Assembly: GCA_028583605.1 (NCBI GenBank)
Contig: CM053337.1
Span: 11,682,634-11,746,633, forward strand
Length of the DNA: 64,000 bases
Reading direction: 5' to 3'
DNA from: Dastarcus helophoroides
Lineage: Eukaryota; Arthropoda; Insecta; Coleoptera; Bothrideridae
Shown here: one piece after another, positions 19,650-30,520 of the stretch
Layout: the number at the start of each line of letters is the position of its first letter
Position numbering within the stretch: the stretch's first letter is position 1
Translations under genes and position numbers: made by a program
The notes under the pieces: model-generated
What the model saw: only the letters and a program-made list of their open reading frames with translations
What the model was told of the DNA's origin: nothing
Database searches by the model: none

Positions 19650-22291
19650 TCAGGTGAAACATCCGGTTTTGTAATTTTTGCTTGTATATATATATTGTGA
19701 AGTTCTTTTTATAATTTCTTTACCTTCAGCGAATTTATTGCCATGCATTTTGTTAAAATATTTTTCCATTATTTTAACGTGATGTATCCACTTGTCTGAT
19801 GGCTGGATCAGGCCCCCAAAAGACAAACTCTGTACCCACGATGGAATGCTATATGAATGCAAAGTTTGCACTTGATTAGTGTGTGTATGTTGCCCCAAGT
19901 TCGGATATTGTTGAAGGCGTTTCTTTGCAATATAATCTGCAATATACACTCGCCCGTCTTTCTCTGTCATAAGTTTATCCGACTTAGTTGAAGACACACC
20001 AGTACTGCTTGACGTAGTTTCAGTCTCGGCTAAAATATGGACCTCATCTTCAGGAAATAGTGGGGCTGGTTCCTTGATGTCTACGTTTGGTATTTTTGCT
20101 TGTTGTAAACTTTTTGCCAGTAAATACTCGTCTCTGTTTTCTCCAGGAGTATCAACATTAGCATCTACTTGAACCATGCCAGGATTCTTCCCCAGCAAAA
20201 TCATTCGAATGCGATAAATAGCATTTAAGGGTAATGGATGATCGTGAAGTCTGCCACGAGTCCACAGCTAAAATAAAAAAAATGAGTACTGTATGTGTAT
20301 ATCTAAAAATGAAAGTCAAACCTGTGAAAAAAAATTTCCAGGCAATCCTGGTTGAGTCGATGCGTCAGGATGAACTTTATGCCATACTTTTCTTTTAAAT
20401 GATTAAGAAGCGCCAACAATGATTTCGAAGAAATGATAATACCTTTCTGAAAGGTTTGTAAAGTCGTTTGTAAAGTCGCACAGCAGAGCATTCCACGGAT
20501 AGTAGACATCACTTCGTGCAAAATTTCTTGTTGCTCATTCAAATTCATCCCAAATAGTTTTTTGTTTGGAATATTGGCCGATGCAGTGTAGGAGTTTATT
20601 ATGTCAAACCAGTTGTTCACCATTTTAATGAAATTGCTGACATATACGCTCAATTGTTCATCTCCTGGCAAATATCTTCGCAGAGCGGTGGCTGCAGTAT
20701 TAGATAACAATTGTGCTGCTAAATTAACATTCTGTCTACGTTTTTTCACATGTGACATGCATTTTCGTTAATTTATGACATGAACTGATTTCAGTTCCTT
20801 CTGCGTTTTCCACCAATGCCATTAGAGGATCTTTATTAATCGCTGTTCCATCAGATAATGTAAATCCTGTGTCTAGTAGCCAGTTCCTTAATAACTTCAG
20901 TAAGTGCGGAGCATCCGCAAAATAAAAAATTGGTTCCTGAGTTACAGGATGTGGAAAAATGGGTGTTCTATATTTATGTCTAATTCTTTCCAAAGTTCAA
21001 TGTTCCCACCTCCACAGTCTGATGTGCACGACACTACTGTGAAATTAATTTCATGTAAACGAGTAACGACATTCTCCAAAAGCACTTTAGTTAGTTTTTG
21101 ATCGAAACCAATATGAACAGGTTGTTTCCAGTTGTCAAAAATTCCTCTAGCCATTATCACCTGCATATAAGAATGTGGTCCCAAAATTGCATCTTCTTTC
21201 TGGTTGTACTCATAAAGGGATGCAATTTTAACTTCGTCAAAACATAATGCAGTGACTCTGTTTACGCCGTTTTTCAATTTTCCAGCTGTGCACATTACCC
21301 TCAATACGTCTTCTAACAAACCGTTCTTCAAATTGATATTGGCAGCCCATCCTAGTAGTGTCAAAATATCTGGTAACGGATAATGCAAAGTATCCTTTAA
21401 ATATATATAGCACCTTTTACTAAAATATCTTAAAGTAAAAGCGACTGAATATTCGTCTGTAGTCCATCTTGCTTTCTTTTTCTTCTTTAATGCTTTGTCC
21501 ACTTGATTAGGGGTCAGAACATCCTTAAAAGCACTTTTAACTAAATCAACGAAGTTGGAGTTTGCATCTTTTGGTTGTAGTTCCAAAGTATCTATTTTTT
21601 CTTTAAGCTGAGATTCAGCACTGTCATGTTGGACTGTTAACCGTTTTTCATTTTCTTTATACTGTTCAATTTGTTGTTGCAGATTTCTGTTTTCAGCTTT
21701 CACCAATGCAACCTGTTTTCTCAACTCAGGTATTTCAGAATCCGTACTAGAAGATGAACATGGTACATTACTGCCTATAGAAACTTCGTCGAGAACAGCT
21801 TCAGTATTGTGCCCCGAAACTGCTGTATGGCAGTCGCTGCCACCACTCAATGCAATGAGAGTTTCCACTACTGCTTGTCTTCTTTTTCGCTGGGCACGTT
21901 TTTCTCTACTTAACTGTGTTACCTCCTCATCCTGTCTCTGCTCGGGTAGTAAGTGAAGACATGGTATGGCTAAAAATTGATTACAATATTCAATAATTGC
22001 CTACTCAAAATGTTTTAATTACCTACCAGTCTTTTTCAGTTTTTTTTTTGGATTGGTTCCCATTAATTGTGCCTGCATTTCATCTTCATAATCCTCACTG
22101 GCAAAATGCACACTGCATATTCCTTTATGTTGCGGGTCAAACTTATCCTTCCGATAGCATTTCATCACCCACTGCTTTCTCAAAGCTGCATCTTTGGGAA
22201 GTGTGAAAAATATCACATTTTCACCAATCTCTTTGGCTTTTTTTGAATTTTTGTTGCAAACTGCAACCATGCAGAAAGTACCTCCTGGCAT
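19650..22291 (-). pseudogene. P-type transposase with THAP domain (THAP9-like), three exons, two frameshifts
   Basis: Exon 1 (22291-22027) encodes a THAP zinc finger: C...C near the start, FTLPKD, LRKQWVMKC, CSVHF and DYED. A 57-nt intron (GTAGGT...TTTTAG) leads to exon 2 (21969-20322): coiled coil (PELRKQVALVKAENRNLQQQ), VAFTLRYFSKRCYIYLKD, PLPDILTLLGW, CFDEVKIAS, FADAPHLLKLLRNWLLDTGF, KVRxAAQLLS-type block (NVNLAAQLLSNT), FQKGIIIS and RLNQDCLEIFF. A second ~54-nt intron leads to exon 3 (20267-19650) with LWTRGRLHDHPLPLNAIYRIRMILLG and VQSLSFGGLIQPS. Small indels near 20960 and 20750 shift the frame; otherwise domains are in the normal order and complete. Catalytic activity would need those two sites to be errors or corrected. 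Confidence 0.85.
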
Positions 22292-22435
22292 CTAAATTAA
22301 ATTTAAAAAAAAATATGTACCTTACGTATTTATTTTTAAAGGTGCTGAGCATCTGCTACTCACCTTGCACTGTTTATTAAATATTTAGATATGTATTACA
22401 ATAAAATGCCCAATGTGACACACAAACGTGGGTAA

Positions 22436-22525
22436 ATACTTAGCAGTTGGCACACTGATGATGTCACTATGGCCCTCTCTCATGACCTTGAAGTTACCAG
22501 GCAACCTCTGCTCTACCCACCTTGG
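22436..22525 (-). repeat. P element right inverted repeat
   Basis: Partner of the left repeat, ending CCACCTTGG directly before the 8-bp duplication. Confidence 0.75.
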
Positions 22526-22533
22526 ACTGGGAC

Positions 22534-22740
22534 GACATTTCTTAGGACTCGTTTTAAATCTGAGTTACCTGAAATATCCAAAATTAACTTCCCAAGGATA
22601 CTGATTTCGGCGACATTTTCTCGACTCGAGGTACATGGTTTCTGCGATGCAAGTTCTATAGGATATAGTTGTAGAGTGAGATGATTATACTCAACATATA
22701 TGAATTAATTTTAGGATTAAGTTTTAGTATCCCTCTAAAG
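22534..22740 (+). pseudogene. BEL/Pao pol fragment, part 2
   Basis: Continues the pol frame after the P element: SELPEISKINFPR and RLEVHGFCDASSIGYSC, the RNase H entry motif of BEL/Pao (normally ElHgFcDAS). A stop and a +1 shift lie near 22540-22560. The sequence decays beyond about 22700. Confidence 0.75.
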
Positions 22741-22979
22741 ATGAGAGTATGGCTATCGAAATGCATTAGAGCTGCTGTTGTTGTGATTTTTAATCTTTCT
22801 TGGTTTCAGGGGACAAGATTTGTGTATCAATTTTTGAAGATAACCAAGGACTAGTCCGTTCTACCAAAAAAATGAAAAAATACCTATTTCTATATCACTT
22901 CTTTTTTTGTATTAAATTGCTTAAGTGGCTTTCTAAGTGATCTGGTTTTCGGTGGGCAAGGATTTTGTTTAAAAAAATC

Positions 22980-23512
22980 GCTTTCTGACAATCTGCCATT
23001 GAGGGTAATTTCTTGGTCTGATAGTATCGGCTGTGCCATACTATTTTGTTGGAGACGAGGGATTTCCTCTTCAGCTCAATTTAATGCGGAAGAAATTTAA
23101 GTAATAGTCAAAGAATATTTAATTGTAGATTATCACGTGCAAGGATGTGTACTGAGAATGCATTCGGTGTGTTAGTAGCAGGATTTAAAATATTACATTC
23201 AGTTATTTTTAAAAATCCTGAAAACGTCGACAATATTATCAAAATAGAAGTGTGCCTGCATAATTTTATTAAAATGAGAGGAGATCCTCAGCATTATTCA
23301 TTGACAATGAAAGTAAAATGGGACGACTGTTCCTGGAGAATGGAGATCAGAAATGTCTTGTAATATGACATTTAGATTGATTAATGACAGAGGTCGTCGA
23401 ATAGAAACAAGAAATCCTTCGCATAAAGCTGTTTATTACAGGGACTACATAAAGGATTATTTAAATGTAATTGGGAGCGTAGATGGGCATAATGATGTGA
23501 TCAATCTTTAAG
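22980..23512 (+). pseudogene. PIF/Harbinger transposase (HARBI1-like), C-terminal fragment
   Basis: About 23115-23365 reads FNCRLSRARMCTENAFGVLV, FKNPENVDNIIK and CLHNFIKMRG, the C-terminal signature of DDE_4/HARBI1 transposases. After a frameshift PGEWRSEMSCN... and RNPSHKAVYYRDYIKDY follow to a stop near 23512, matching the family tail. The catalytic N-terminal part is missing or unrecognisable upstream. The convergent small gene at 23618-23908 is probably from the same element. Confidence 0.75.
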
Positions 23513-23617
23513 TATTTTTTGTAAAATTTTTTTATAATAAAACAACTATCTAAGCTTTGAAAATTTATTTAAAATGAAGCTATTAATATAGAACAACTTT
23601 AGAAATTAAAATCAAGT

Positions 23618-24080
23618 TCATTTCTGTCTTCGTTTACGTCTGTATTTCAATAATAGCTCAGTAATGTCATCCTTTATATTCTCCATATCGTCTTTGTCCA
23701 TCTGATACAATTCTGCTTCCAGGTATTTACAAAATGAGCTAGTATAAGTGTTGCTTGGCTTTTCCATATTATCTTTCATAACATCCGCTATTGATTCTGA
23801 TGGAGTCGATACTTTAAAATCCAAGTCTTCAGTATTTCTAGCTTTTCTATCGCTTTTGGTGTGCTTTTCATTACACAAGATTTTGGTATTGTTTTCCTCT
23901 AAAGACACGTTGCCACATTGGGAATGTTGAGATAGAGGCGAAATAAGGCCTTCTTCAATAGCTCCTTCTATTGTTATGTCTTCTTCTAATTCTGTTGTTG
24001 CTAGCTCAAGAGGGCTACCATCATTTTCTATACCGGTACTTTGTCTTTCACTCTGACTTACTGAGTATGTTACTCATAAT
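23618..24080 (-). pseudogene. Harbinger accessory (MADF/Myb-like) protein, C-terminal part
   Basis: Open frame of 96 codons (23908-23618), Ser/Glu/Lys-rich, ending in a helical FCKYLEAELYQMDKDDMENIKDDITELLLKYRRKRR block. That block resembles the C-terminal BESS-like segment of the second protein encoded by many Harbinger elements. Sequence to about 24080 continues an acidic segment (ELEEDITIEGAIEEG...) in another phase. No N-terminal MADF fold is seen. The role (partner needed for nuclear import/DNA binding of HARBI1) is known for the family and inferred here from convergent position. Confidence 0.5.
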
Positions 24081-25560
24081 TCTAAGCAGAACAAAACAAT
24101 GTTAATAAACAACAGTGATTAGGAATTAATACCGCATTAGTCGTGATAACGTTTTTAAGAAGGAATGACCGGGAGGAACGGCCAATGGCAAAAATAAATA
24201 ATTTTTGGATTAAGAACGTCATCTCCAAGTATTCTTAAGCCGAAAAAGATGGTGTCTAATGTAAACATGGAAGACGTCAACCATTGCTCACAGATGGCAG
24301 CACTTAGGATACGTGTCGTCAGAAAACTATAAAAGATGACTGTTTGACGTGCATAAATGGCATCACTAAAGGAGGCGTGCCATTTGAAAATCAAACAAGA
24401 ACAATGACGGATCACGGTTACAAGGCTTAAAAAATGAGAAAATATAAGGCTCTAACCGCAAATCCTGACAATTTGGCAGCGAAACACGGCGGACATTGAT
24501 TAGAAACAACTGTTCACGGAATTAGGAATTAGAATTAGGACGAAAATTCGCAACAAAGCAATATTCCGCAGATTCGTACCGCACAAATTTCAAATATTAA
24601 CGGAAAAGGAGACACTCTGAGAGCACGTGGCTTGAAATTTACGCAAAGAAATTTTGTCAGGCTGGACAGGGCGAAGTGAATGATTCTAGGAGAAATAAAC
24701 GTAAAAAAAGGGCAGCACTCATAAACACTAAACAAGAGAATAAAAAAAATGCAAGAAAAAAAAGAAAAGACTTACGGTTTTCGAACTGGGGTCGCAACGA
24801 TGCATTATCAATGCCATTCGTCAACGTCGGTAGAAAATTTGCGGTCAAAGCGCTAGGCAAATGGGCAAAACGTGGCAATGGGAATTAGATGGCTGAAGAT
24901 TCTTGATGGTTGGAGAGATCTTGCGCTGGCGACAACTCTGGCAGCAAAAAGAGAACTGATTTCCTCCCGAGAGAGTTGATTGAATGACCCTTCATTAATT
25001 AGGGGTGCCTAGCGCTTTGATACAGCGAGTGTCGTCAAAACCGGGAAAATTAAAAAAATATTTACTTTGCTCCGGTATCAGAATAAAGTACTACTTACTT
25101 TCTAGGTATCATTACTTTGTCTAAAAATGTTAATAATGAATATAAGTACCACTTTTTTTGATTTCCTCCAGGTGCTCCACTTTTGGTTGACCGCTCTTTT
25201 TACTTTTTTAAACGTAAATATTTATCCCCTAGGGATTTGAAATACGTTTGGCTTGTTCTCCTACAAAAGACGTACACTTTCAATAAGTTATTTAATGCAC
25301 GAAAATATTTACTTACCTCAAAGTCAAAACACCTGGCCTATCTCCTTCCATGCCGTAGTTTTCATATTTATGTGTTTAAAATACTTATCGGATTTATCAT
25401 ATAAATATCTGCGTCCCATAATCAACTGAGCGGTCGCTAGGGACGCGATAGGGGAAGTTGTGGGCGTGGTTTAATCGTTGTCATGGAATGTTTTGGGAGT
25501 AATAGATTCGTTACGAACATAGATTTCTATGCGAGAGAAGAGATGCTTCGTATTTTATAG
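24081..25560. other. Unassigned unique-looking sequence
   Basis: Moderate GC relative to what follows. Frames at 24535-24878 (both strands) are Lys/Arg- or Phe-rich shadows of purine-rich sequence and show no domain. No TIRs, tRNA or intron/exon pattern recognised. Confidence 0.4.
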
Positions 25561-28500
25561 GATTTCAGTGGGAATCGAAATGAAAATCGTTCAAATTGGA
25601 ATTTCGAAAATTATAATAATCAATACAATAAACCAATACAATAGGGTTATATAAAATGAATGTAACATAATATTATCGAAATGAAGTATGAAGTATTTAT
25701 AAAATCTAAATTTTTAATTTTTATGGGTTATGATTATTATCGGCATATATCTGAATAAAATGAGAGAAATTTAAATCAAGAGATATACTTAAATAGGAGT
25801 TTTTTAATATGTACATATCGAAAACTGCTTATTTTATTAGATTTTTCTAAAATGTTGGCTTAAACTTTAAAAATATATGTTTAAATAATTCAACTTAATC
25901 TTAAAATTTCGGTAAAAACGGAAATACAAATACAATTAAATTAATTTATTAACTGAAAATTTTTTAAATTTAGAGTTATGATTAATAAAGTACGATAAAA
26001 TTTTACCTTTGGTTTACTGCAATATCATTAAAAACACAAACTTTAATGCAATTATAAACAATTTCAAAAACTGTCAAACATCGGTCATAGATAATATTAA
26101 ATATAATAGAAAATTTTCGTAACTATCGATTGTTGGTTCGATTAATTTTTTGATAAGTTAAAACGGCAAAAATTATAACGATTACATGATCAAATAGTAA
26201 CAATTTACCAAATTAAATGTACGATTTGACGTTTTTATTTAATCTAATACTAATATGTTAAAATCGATCGTTTTCGATTAATCGAAATATTTGACATTTG
26301 TTCAATAAAAATTAATTTTATACATCATATTATTTAAATTGTTTAAAATAATCGTAATTGTACTAAAATACTTTTGATTTAAATACAATTCGTATTAAAT
26401 TATGTACGCAAATGAGATTATAGATTTATTTTGAAAAACAATAATAAAACCATTCGTTAGGTAAATTATTATCAAAAATTTTTAATAAAAGAAGATTTAT
26501 ATCTTATCTTTAACAATATGTATTCTAATAAAAGAAAAATTAGGCACTTTTCAATTTAACTGTCAAGATTATTCATAGTTTTAAGCTTAGACATAAATTG
26601 TTAACAGCCACAGAATATCTTCTGACATTTAAACAAATAGAATTTTCATATAATGTATGCATTGTTGCCAGGTGTACGTGAAATTGAGGTACCCGAATGA
26701 TTTTCGGTCTTTTGATCTCTAAAATTGATTTGGCAATGAAATGCGCAAATTTAATGTTTCCCCTTGCACTAAATATTGTGAAAATGTTTAAATTATTAAA
26801 TATTTGATATTGAATTTATAATTAAACGAATAAATCACTCATATGAATTAACTTAATTTTAAGCAAATTTTTCGTTTATACAGAATTCGCACTTGTCAAC
26901 ATCGTTAAAGTAAAAGATTTTTATGTTTAAAATTTCAGAACGCATTTTCATCACAGAACATTATTTGCGAGACATGGAATGAATGTGGTGAAAAATATGC
27001 CATTTGTGATTGTAAATCGAACTTATACTTTTTTGCAGAATTTAACGTATTTTAGTATGATAAGTTGTGTATTTAAAATTGCTCTAATTTGAAAACTTAT
27101 AATGACTATGTCGATTTTATTTTTAAATTGTTTGGAATAAAGATCATAATTTCAGCTGAAAGTCTAAATTTCTAATCCACAATTATTATAATTTTATCTA
27201 ATGAAATTCTCTCTTTAAATGTTTAAAAAATTAAAAGAAAAATTCAAAAACATTTGTAATGTTCTTATGTAATGAAAGTATATATATTATGAATTTTGTA
27301 ATTTTCGGATTTTTTTTAGAATTTTTTTCATCAATTATTAATTTTAGTGTGAAAAAAGAAACCGAACGTTATAATCATAATCAGCGTAAGGAAATTGTAT
27401 GAATTTTATGTTCTAATGTTAGATTTATTTGATAAAAAAATATATATATTTTTTTAGAGTGAAATGTGTTAAATTTTTATTATAGAATAAATAGTAAATT
27501 TTGAATTTGTAATTAAATTCAATTTTTTATAAATGATGGAAGTGATATATTAAAAGATACTAATTAAAGTTATTAAAAACGGTTTATTGTTACAAATGGA
27601 ATGAAAATCACTGTTCATTTTTTATATATAAACATATTTATATTATTTTAGTAATTGTATAAAACAAATCTTTTTAGTTGATTATATGAAACGTATATAA
27701 CATTTTTATGTAATTAAAGTGCATGTAGTGAATATTCTACTTTAACATGAATAATATTTATAAATGTTATAATATTATATAATGCAGAATAAACAACATT
27801 AATTAATAATTATTTGTAAAATGATTATCCATTATAATATAAACGGTAGTAATACATAAGTTTAATAAATACTATCGCTAATGTTTTAGTAGAGTTTAAA
27901 GTGAACGTAGGTAATCGTGGCTTTTATAGTAATATATGCAAATTTATATTAATTACATATTTAACGGAAAACATAAATTACCATTCATTTTATTTTAAAC
28001 TTTGCTAAATTAAAATAAATAAATATTATTGATTAAATTTTCATCTGGATTTAATAGTTGAAAATTAAATAATGAAAAATTATTCAATATTACATAAATA
28101 AACGTTTTCGAATATATATTTTGAGAAGGAATTCGTCGAATTTTGGGATTTTTCGTTATTAGTTTCAGAACTGGATCTTATTTAAAGATGTGTCGTGTTT
28201 TTCTCAATTTTCGGCCATATTGTGAATTTTGAAAATTTTCGTTTATAATCCTAAAAATATATAAACATTGTATATAATAATTATCATTAGTTTTACGTTA
28301 GTTTTACAAACGGCAACATCTATATCGTAAATTTAAAGATGATTACACATATTCGGATCATCAGGTAAAGTTGAATGTTCTATTACAAATGGTAATTGTG
28401 AGGCATCCTCTGGAGGCATCGTTAGCCTTAATACGATCATTCTGATACATTGTGATTGAATCCATTTTATTTTCTAAAACAAACATGTAATCAGTTTTTT

Positions 28501-28580
28501 TAATGTAAAATATTATTAATACTTACAATATTTAATCGTATTCTTTAATACTGCCAAGTCGATTGTCAGAGAAAAATACA
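25561..28580. other. Very AT-rich region with old copies of the macrosatellite family
   Basis: No credible gene. From about 26000 to 27560 the sequence is an old, diverged copy of 32090-33570, sharing for example TTTTCGATTAATCGAAAT (about 26270 and 32360) and the run AATAGAATTTTCATA (about 26638 and 32803). Around 27370-27400 the motif ATAATCAGCGTA(A/T)C is shared with 33515, 38055 and 43175, tying it to the tandem unit. Confidence 0.6.
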
Positions 28581-28706
28581 TTTTCATCTTATTTTTCTTT
28601 TTTCAACTGCTGAACAATCTTCAATTTTATCATGGAAAAAAATGAATTTATGCCGTTTCCATCAATTTCATTTCGAATCGTATAGTAGTAGTTCAATTTC
28701 CTTTCT

Positions 28707-30520
28707 TCAGTACAAACGATCTTCATTATTTCCATTTGAGCAGTTTTCGAAAAAATAAATTCTTGATGTTCTTCCATGTAGCAGGTCCATTCGAGGTATG
28801 AACACCTCGTCGTCGACTTTCGTTCCGGAAACGACTTTGGCGCGGATAACGACGTCTCCCAGTTGAAGAATCTGCAGTCGAGTGCCGTTGCACAGTCCGT
28901 CGACGATGGACAGATTTCTGAGAAGAGTGACGATTCCGCCGACGGCCAGAGTCATCTCGTGCGGCGGAAGGGTGCCGGCGTTGATGGCGTGCAGAAATTC
29001 GACGGGAACGTGAGCCGCTTCGTCGTCCTCTTTGGCGATCACGCTGTCGGCGCTGTGGTACGTTCGCTTGGTCGGATTTCGGAGACTGCCGTCTTCTGCT
29101 ACTATTCGCAATCTTTCGGTGACGATGGCGTTGATTTCCTGACAACTTTGATTGGTCGGACACAAAACGACTTTGCCGGATAACGTCGGATCGTCGACAT
29201 CGACCGTAGGTCCGAAAATGGCATCGACGACGTTAGGCACCAGGCATCGTTCGGGCACTTCGACGACGTCCAGGGGCAAACCCAGATCGACGTACGTTCG
29301 CCTGTCTCCCGCTTCTCCCAATCGGAGCAGCCACTCTTTGAAATCGACTTCGTCCCGATCGGCGCGCATATTTTCCGTCAAGGTGATGGTACAGAAATGC
29401 GGCCAAAGATGGCTGCTTTTGACGCATTCTTCGAAGGCGGCTCCCACGCTTTCGCGAACGACGACCGGAAGGATCTGTCGAAAGTCTTCGCTCAGAGCAA
29501 CGACTTTGCCGCCGAAAGGACTCGCGTCTCCGGTGACGTCGATTAGAACTCTATTGACAGCGTGGAGGACGTGTTTCGATGTCATGGAGATTTCGTCTCA
29601 AATGATAAGATCGCATTCTCGCAAGAATCCGGCCGTTTGGGGCGTCAATCGCGACGTGGAAGTTTCGGTGGTGGGCACCGGCAGCTGGAAACGGGAATGC
29701 ACGGTGGTCCCTTCTCGTAAAAGAGTGGCGGCGATTCCCGTATGCGCGCAGGCGATCACGTTTTTCCCTTCGGCTTTCAATTTCGATATCAGCGTTTTCC
29801 ATAACCAAGTTTTGCCCGTGCCGCCGCTTCCGTTGACGAAGAATAGACGATGTCGTCTATTTCGTTGGATCGCAAGACGGCTTTGGTGATGGAATCGAAC
29901 GCGAACCTTTGACATCGATTGAGGGAGGCGACATTCCGTTCGATTTCGTCGATTTCTTCGGCGAAACGATCGAACATCTCGTCGTCTTCGTCGGCCAGAA
30001 TCACTTCCGGCGGCAGATGAGGCGATGGCGGTCTTCGCAAACCGAACTCCTCCAAATCTCTGCCGTGAGGCGTAAGGAACCGTCGAAGGTAACGTGTGAT
30101 GTGATCTTCGCACAGATAGAACCGGAAGTGATTCCACAACTCGGGAACATCGTGTACTTCGCAGTTGATGAGAAGCATGGCGAACAATTTTCTCAGTTGA
30201 ACGGGCATTTGAAAATTTTTTGCTTCGTCGAGACAGCGGAACCATTCGTTGTTGTCTTCTAAAAGATTCAACGCTACGGTCGCTCTTTCGAACGAATCGT
30301 AAACGATTCCGTCTATGGTTCTCAAATCTTCGTAGGACGTCGGTCCGGTTCGATGTAACAGAAGCATCCTTAAATAGAACGATTCTCGGTCTCTGGGCGA
30401 AACCGTATACATCCTGGACACGACTTTGAAGGCGCCTTGCCTGCGGGTTTTCCATCGTTTCGTTCGTTGGTTGAAAACGTAATGGTACGGTATATCCGTG
30501 TACAGATAGCGACGTGACAA
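28707..30520 (-). pseudogene. Helitron helicase (Rep/Hel) fragment, Pif1-like SF1B
   Basis: GC-rich island in AT-rich sequence. Frame A (30520-29789) starts YHYVFNQRTKRWKTRRQG and contains RTIDGIVYDSFERATVALNLLED and FDSITKAVLRS, the helicase lead-in of Helitron proteins. A frameshift near 29850 leads to Walker A GSGGTGKTWLWKTL, AHTGIAATLL and TVHSRFQLPV. The Trp before DEIS (Walker B) is a TGA stop at 29598-29600. Frame B continues to about 28790: LSEDFRQILPVV (normally GGDFRQ), LTENMR, VLCPTNQSCQEIN and IPRMDL. The last helicase motifs and the N-terminal HUH replication endonuclease are absent, and ends cannot be defined. Inactive fragment. Confidence 0.85.

Larger units (their letters stand above)
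18968..22525 (-). mobile_element. P-superfamily DNA transposon, near full length
   Basis: 3558-bp element with imperfect ~100-bp inverted ends (CAAGGTTAGTAGAGG... against ...TCTACCCACCTTGG; both arms share GGTTGCCTGGTAACTT). It is flanked by an 8-bp duplication ACTGGGAC (18960-18967 and 22526-22533), the target-duplication size of P elements. It carries a spliced THAP-type transposase gene on the minus strand and sits inside a BEL/Pao pol relic. The interval 19066-19649 is the non-coding 3' part. Confidence 0.9.

Noticed and set aside
24535..24888. Lys/Arg-rich and Phe-rich ORFs on opposite strands
   Set aside because: Mirror-image composition of one purine-rich tract; no motif on either strand.
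28863..29889. Plus-strand ORFs over the Helitron island (up to 245 codons)
   Set aside because: GC-rich antisense frames; the minus strand carries the conserved helicase motifs.
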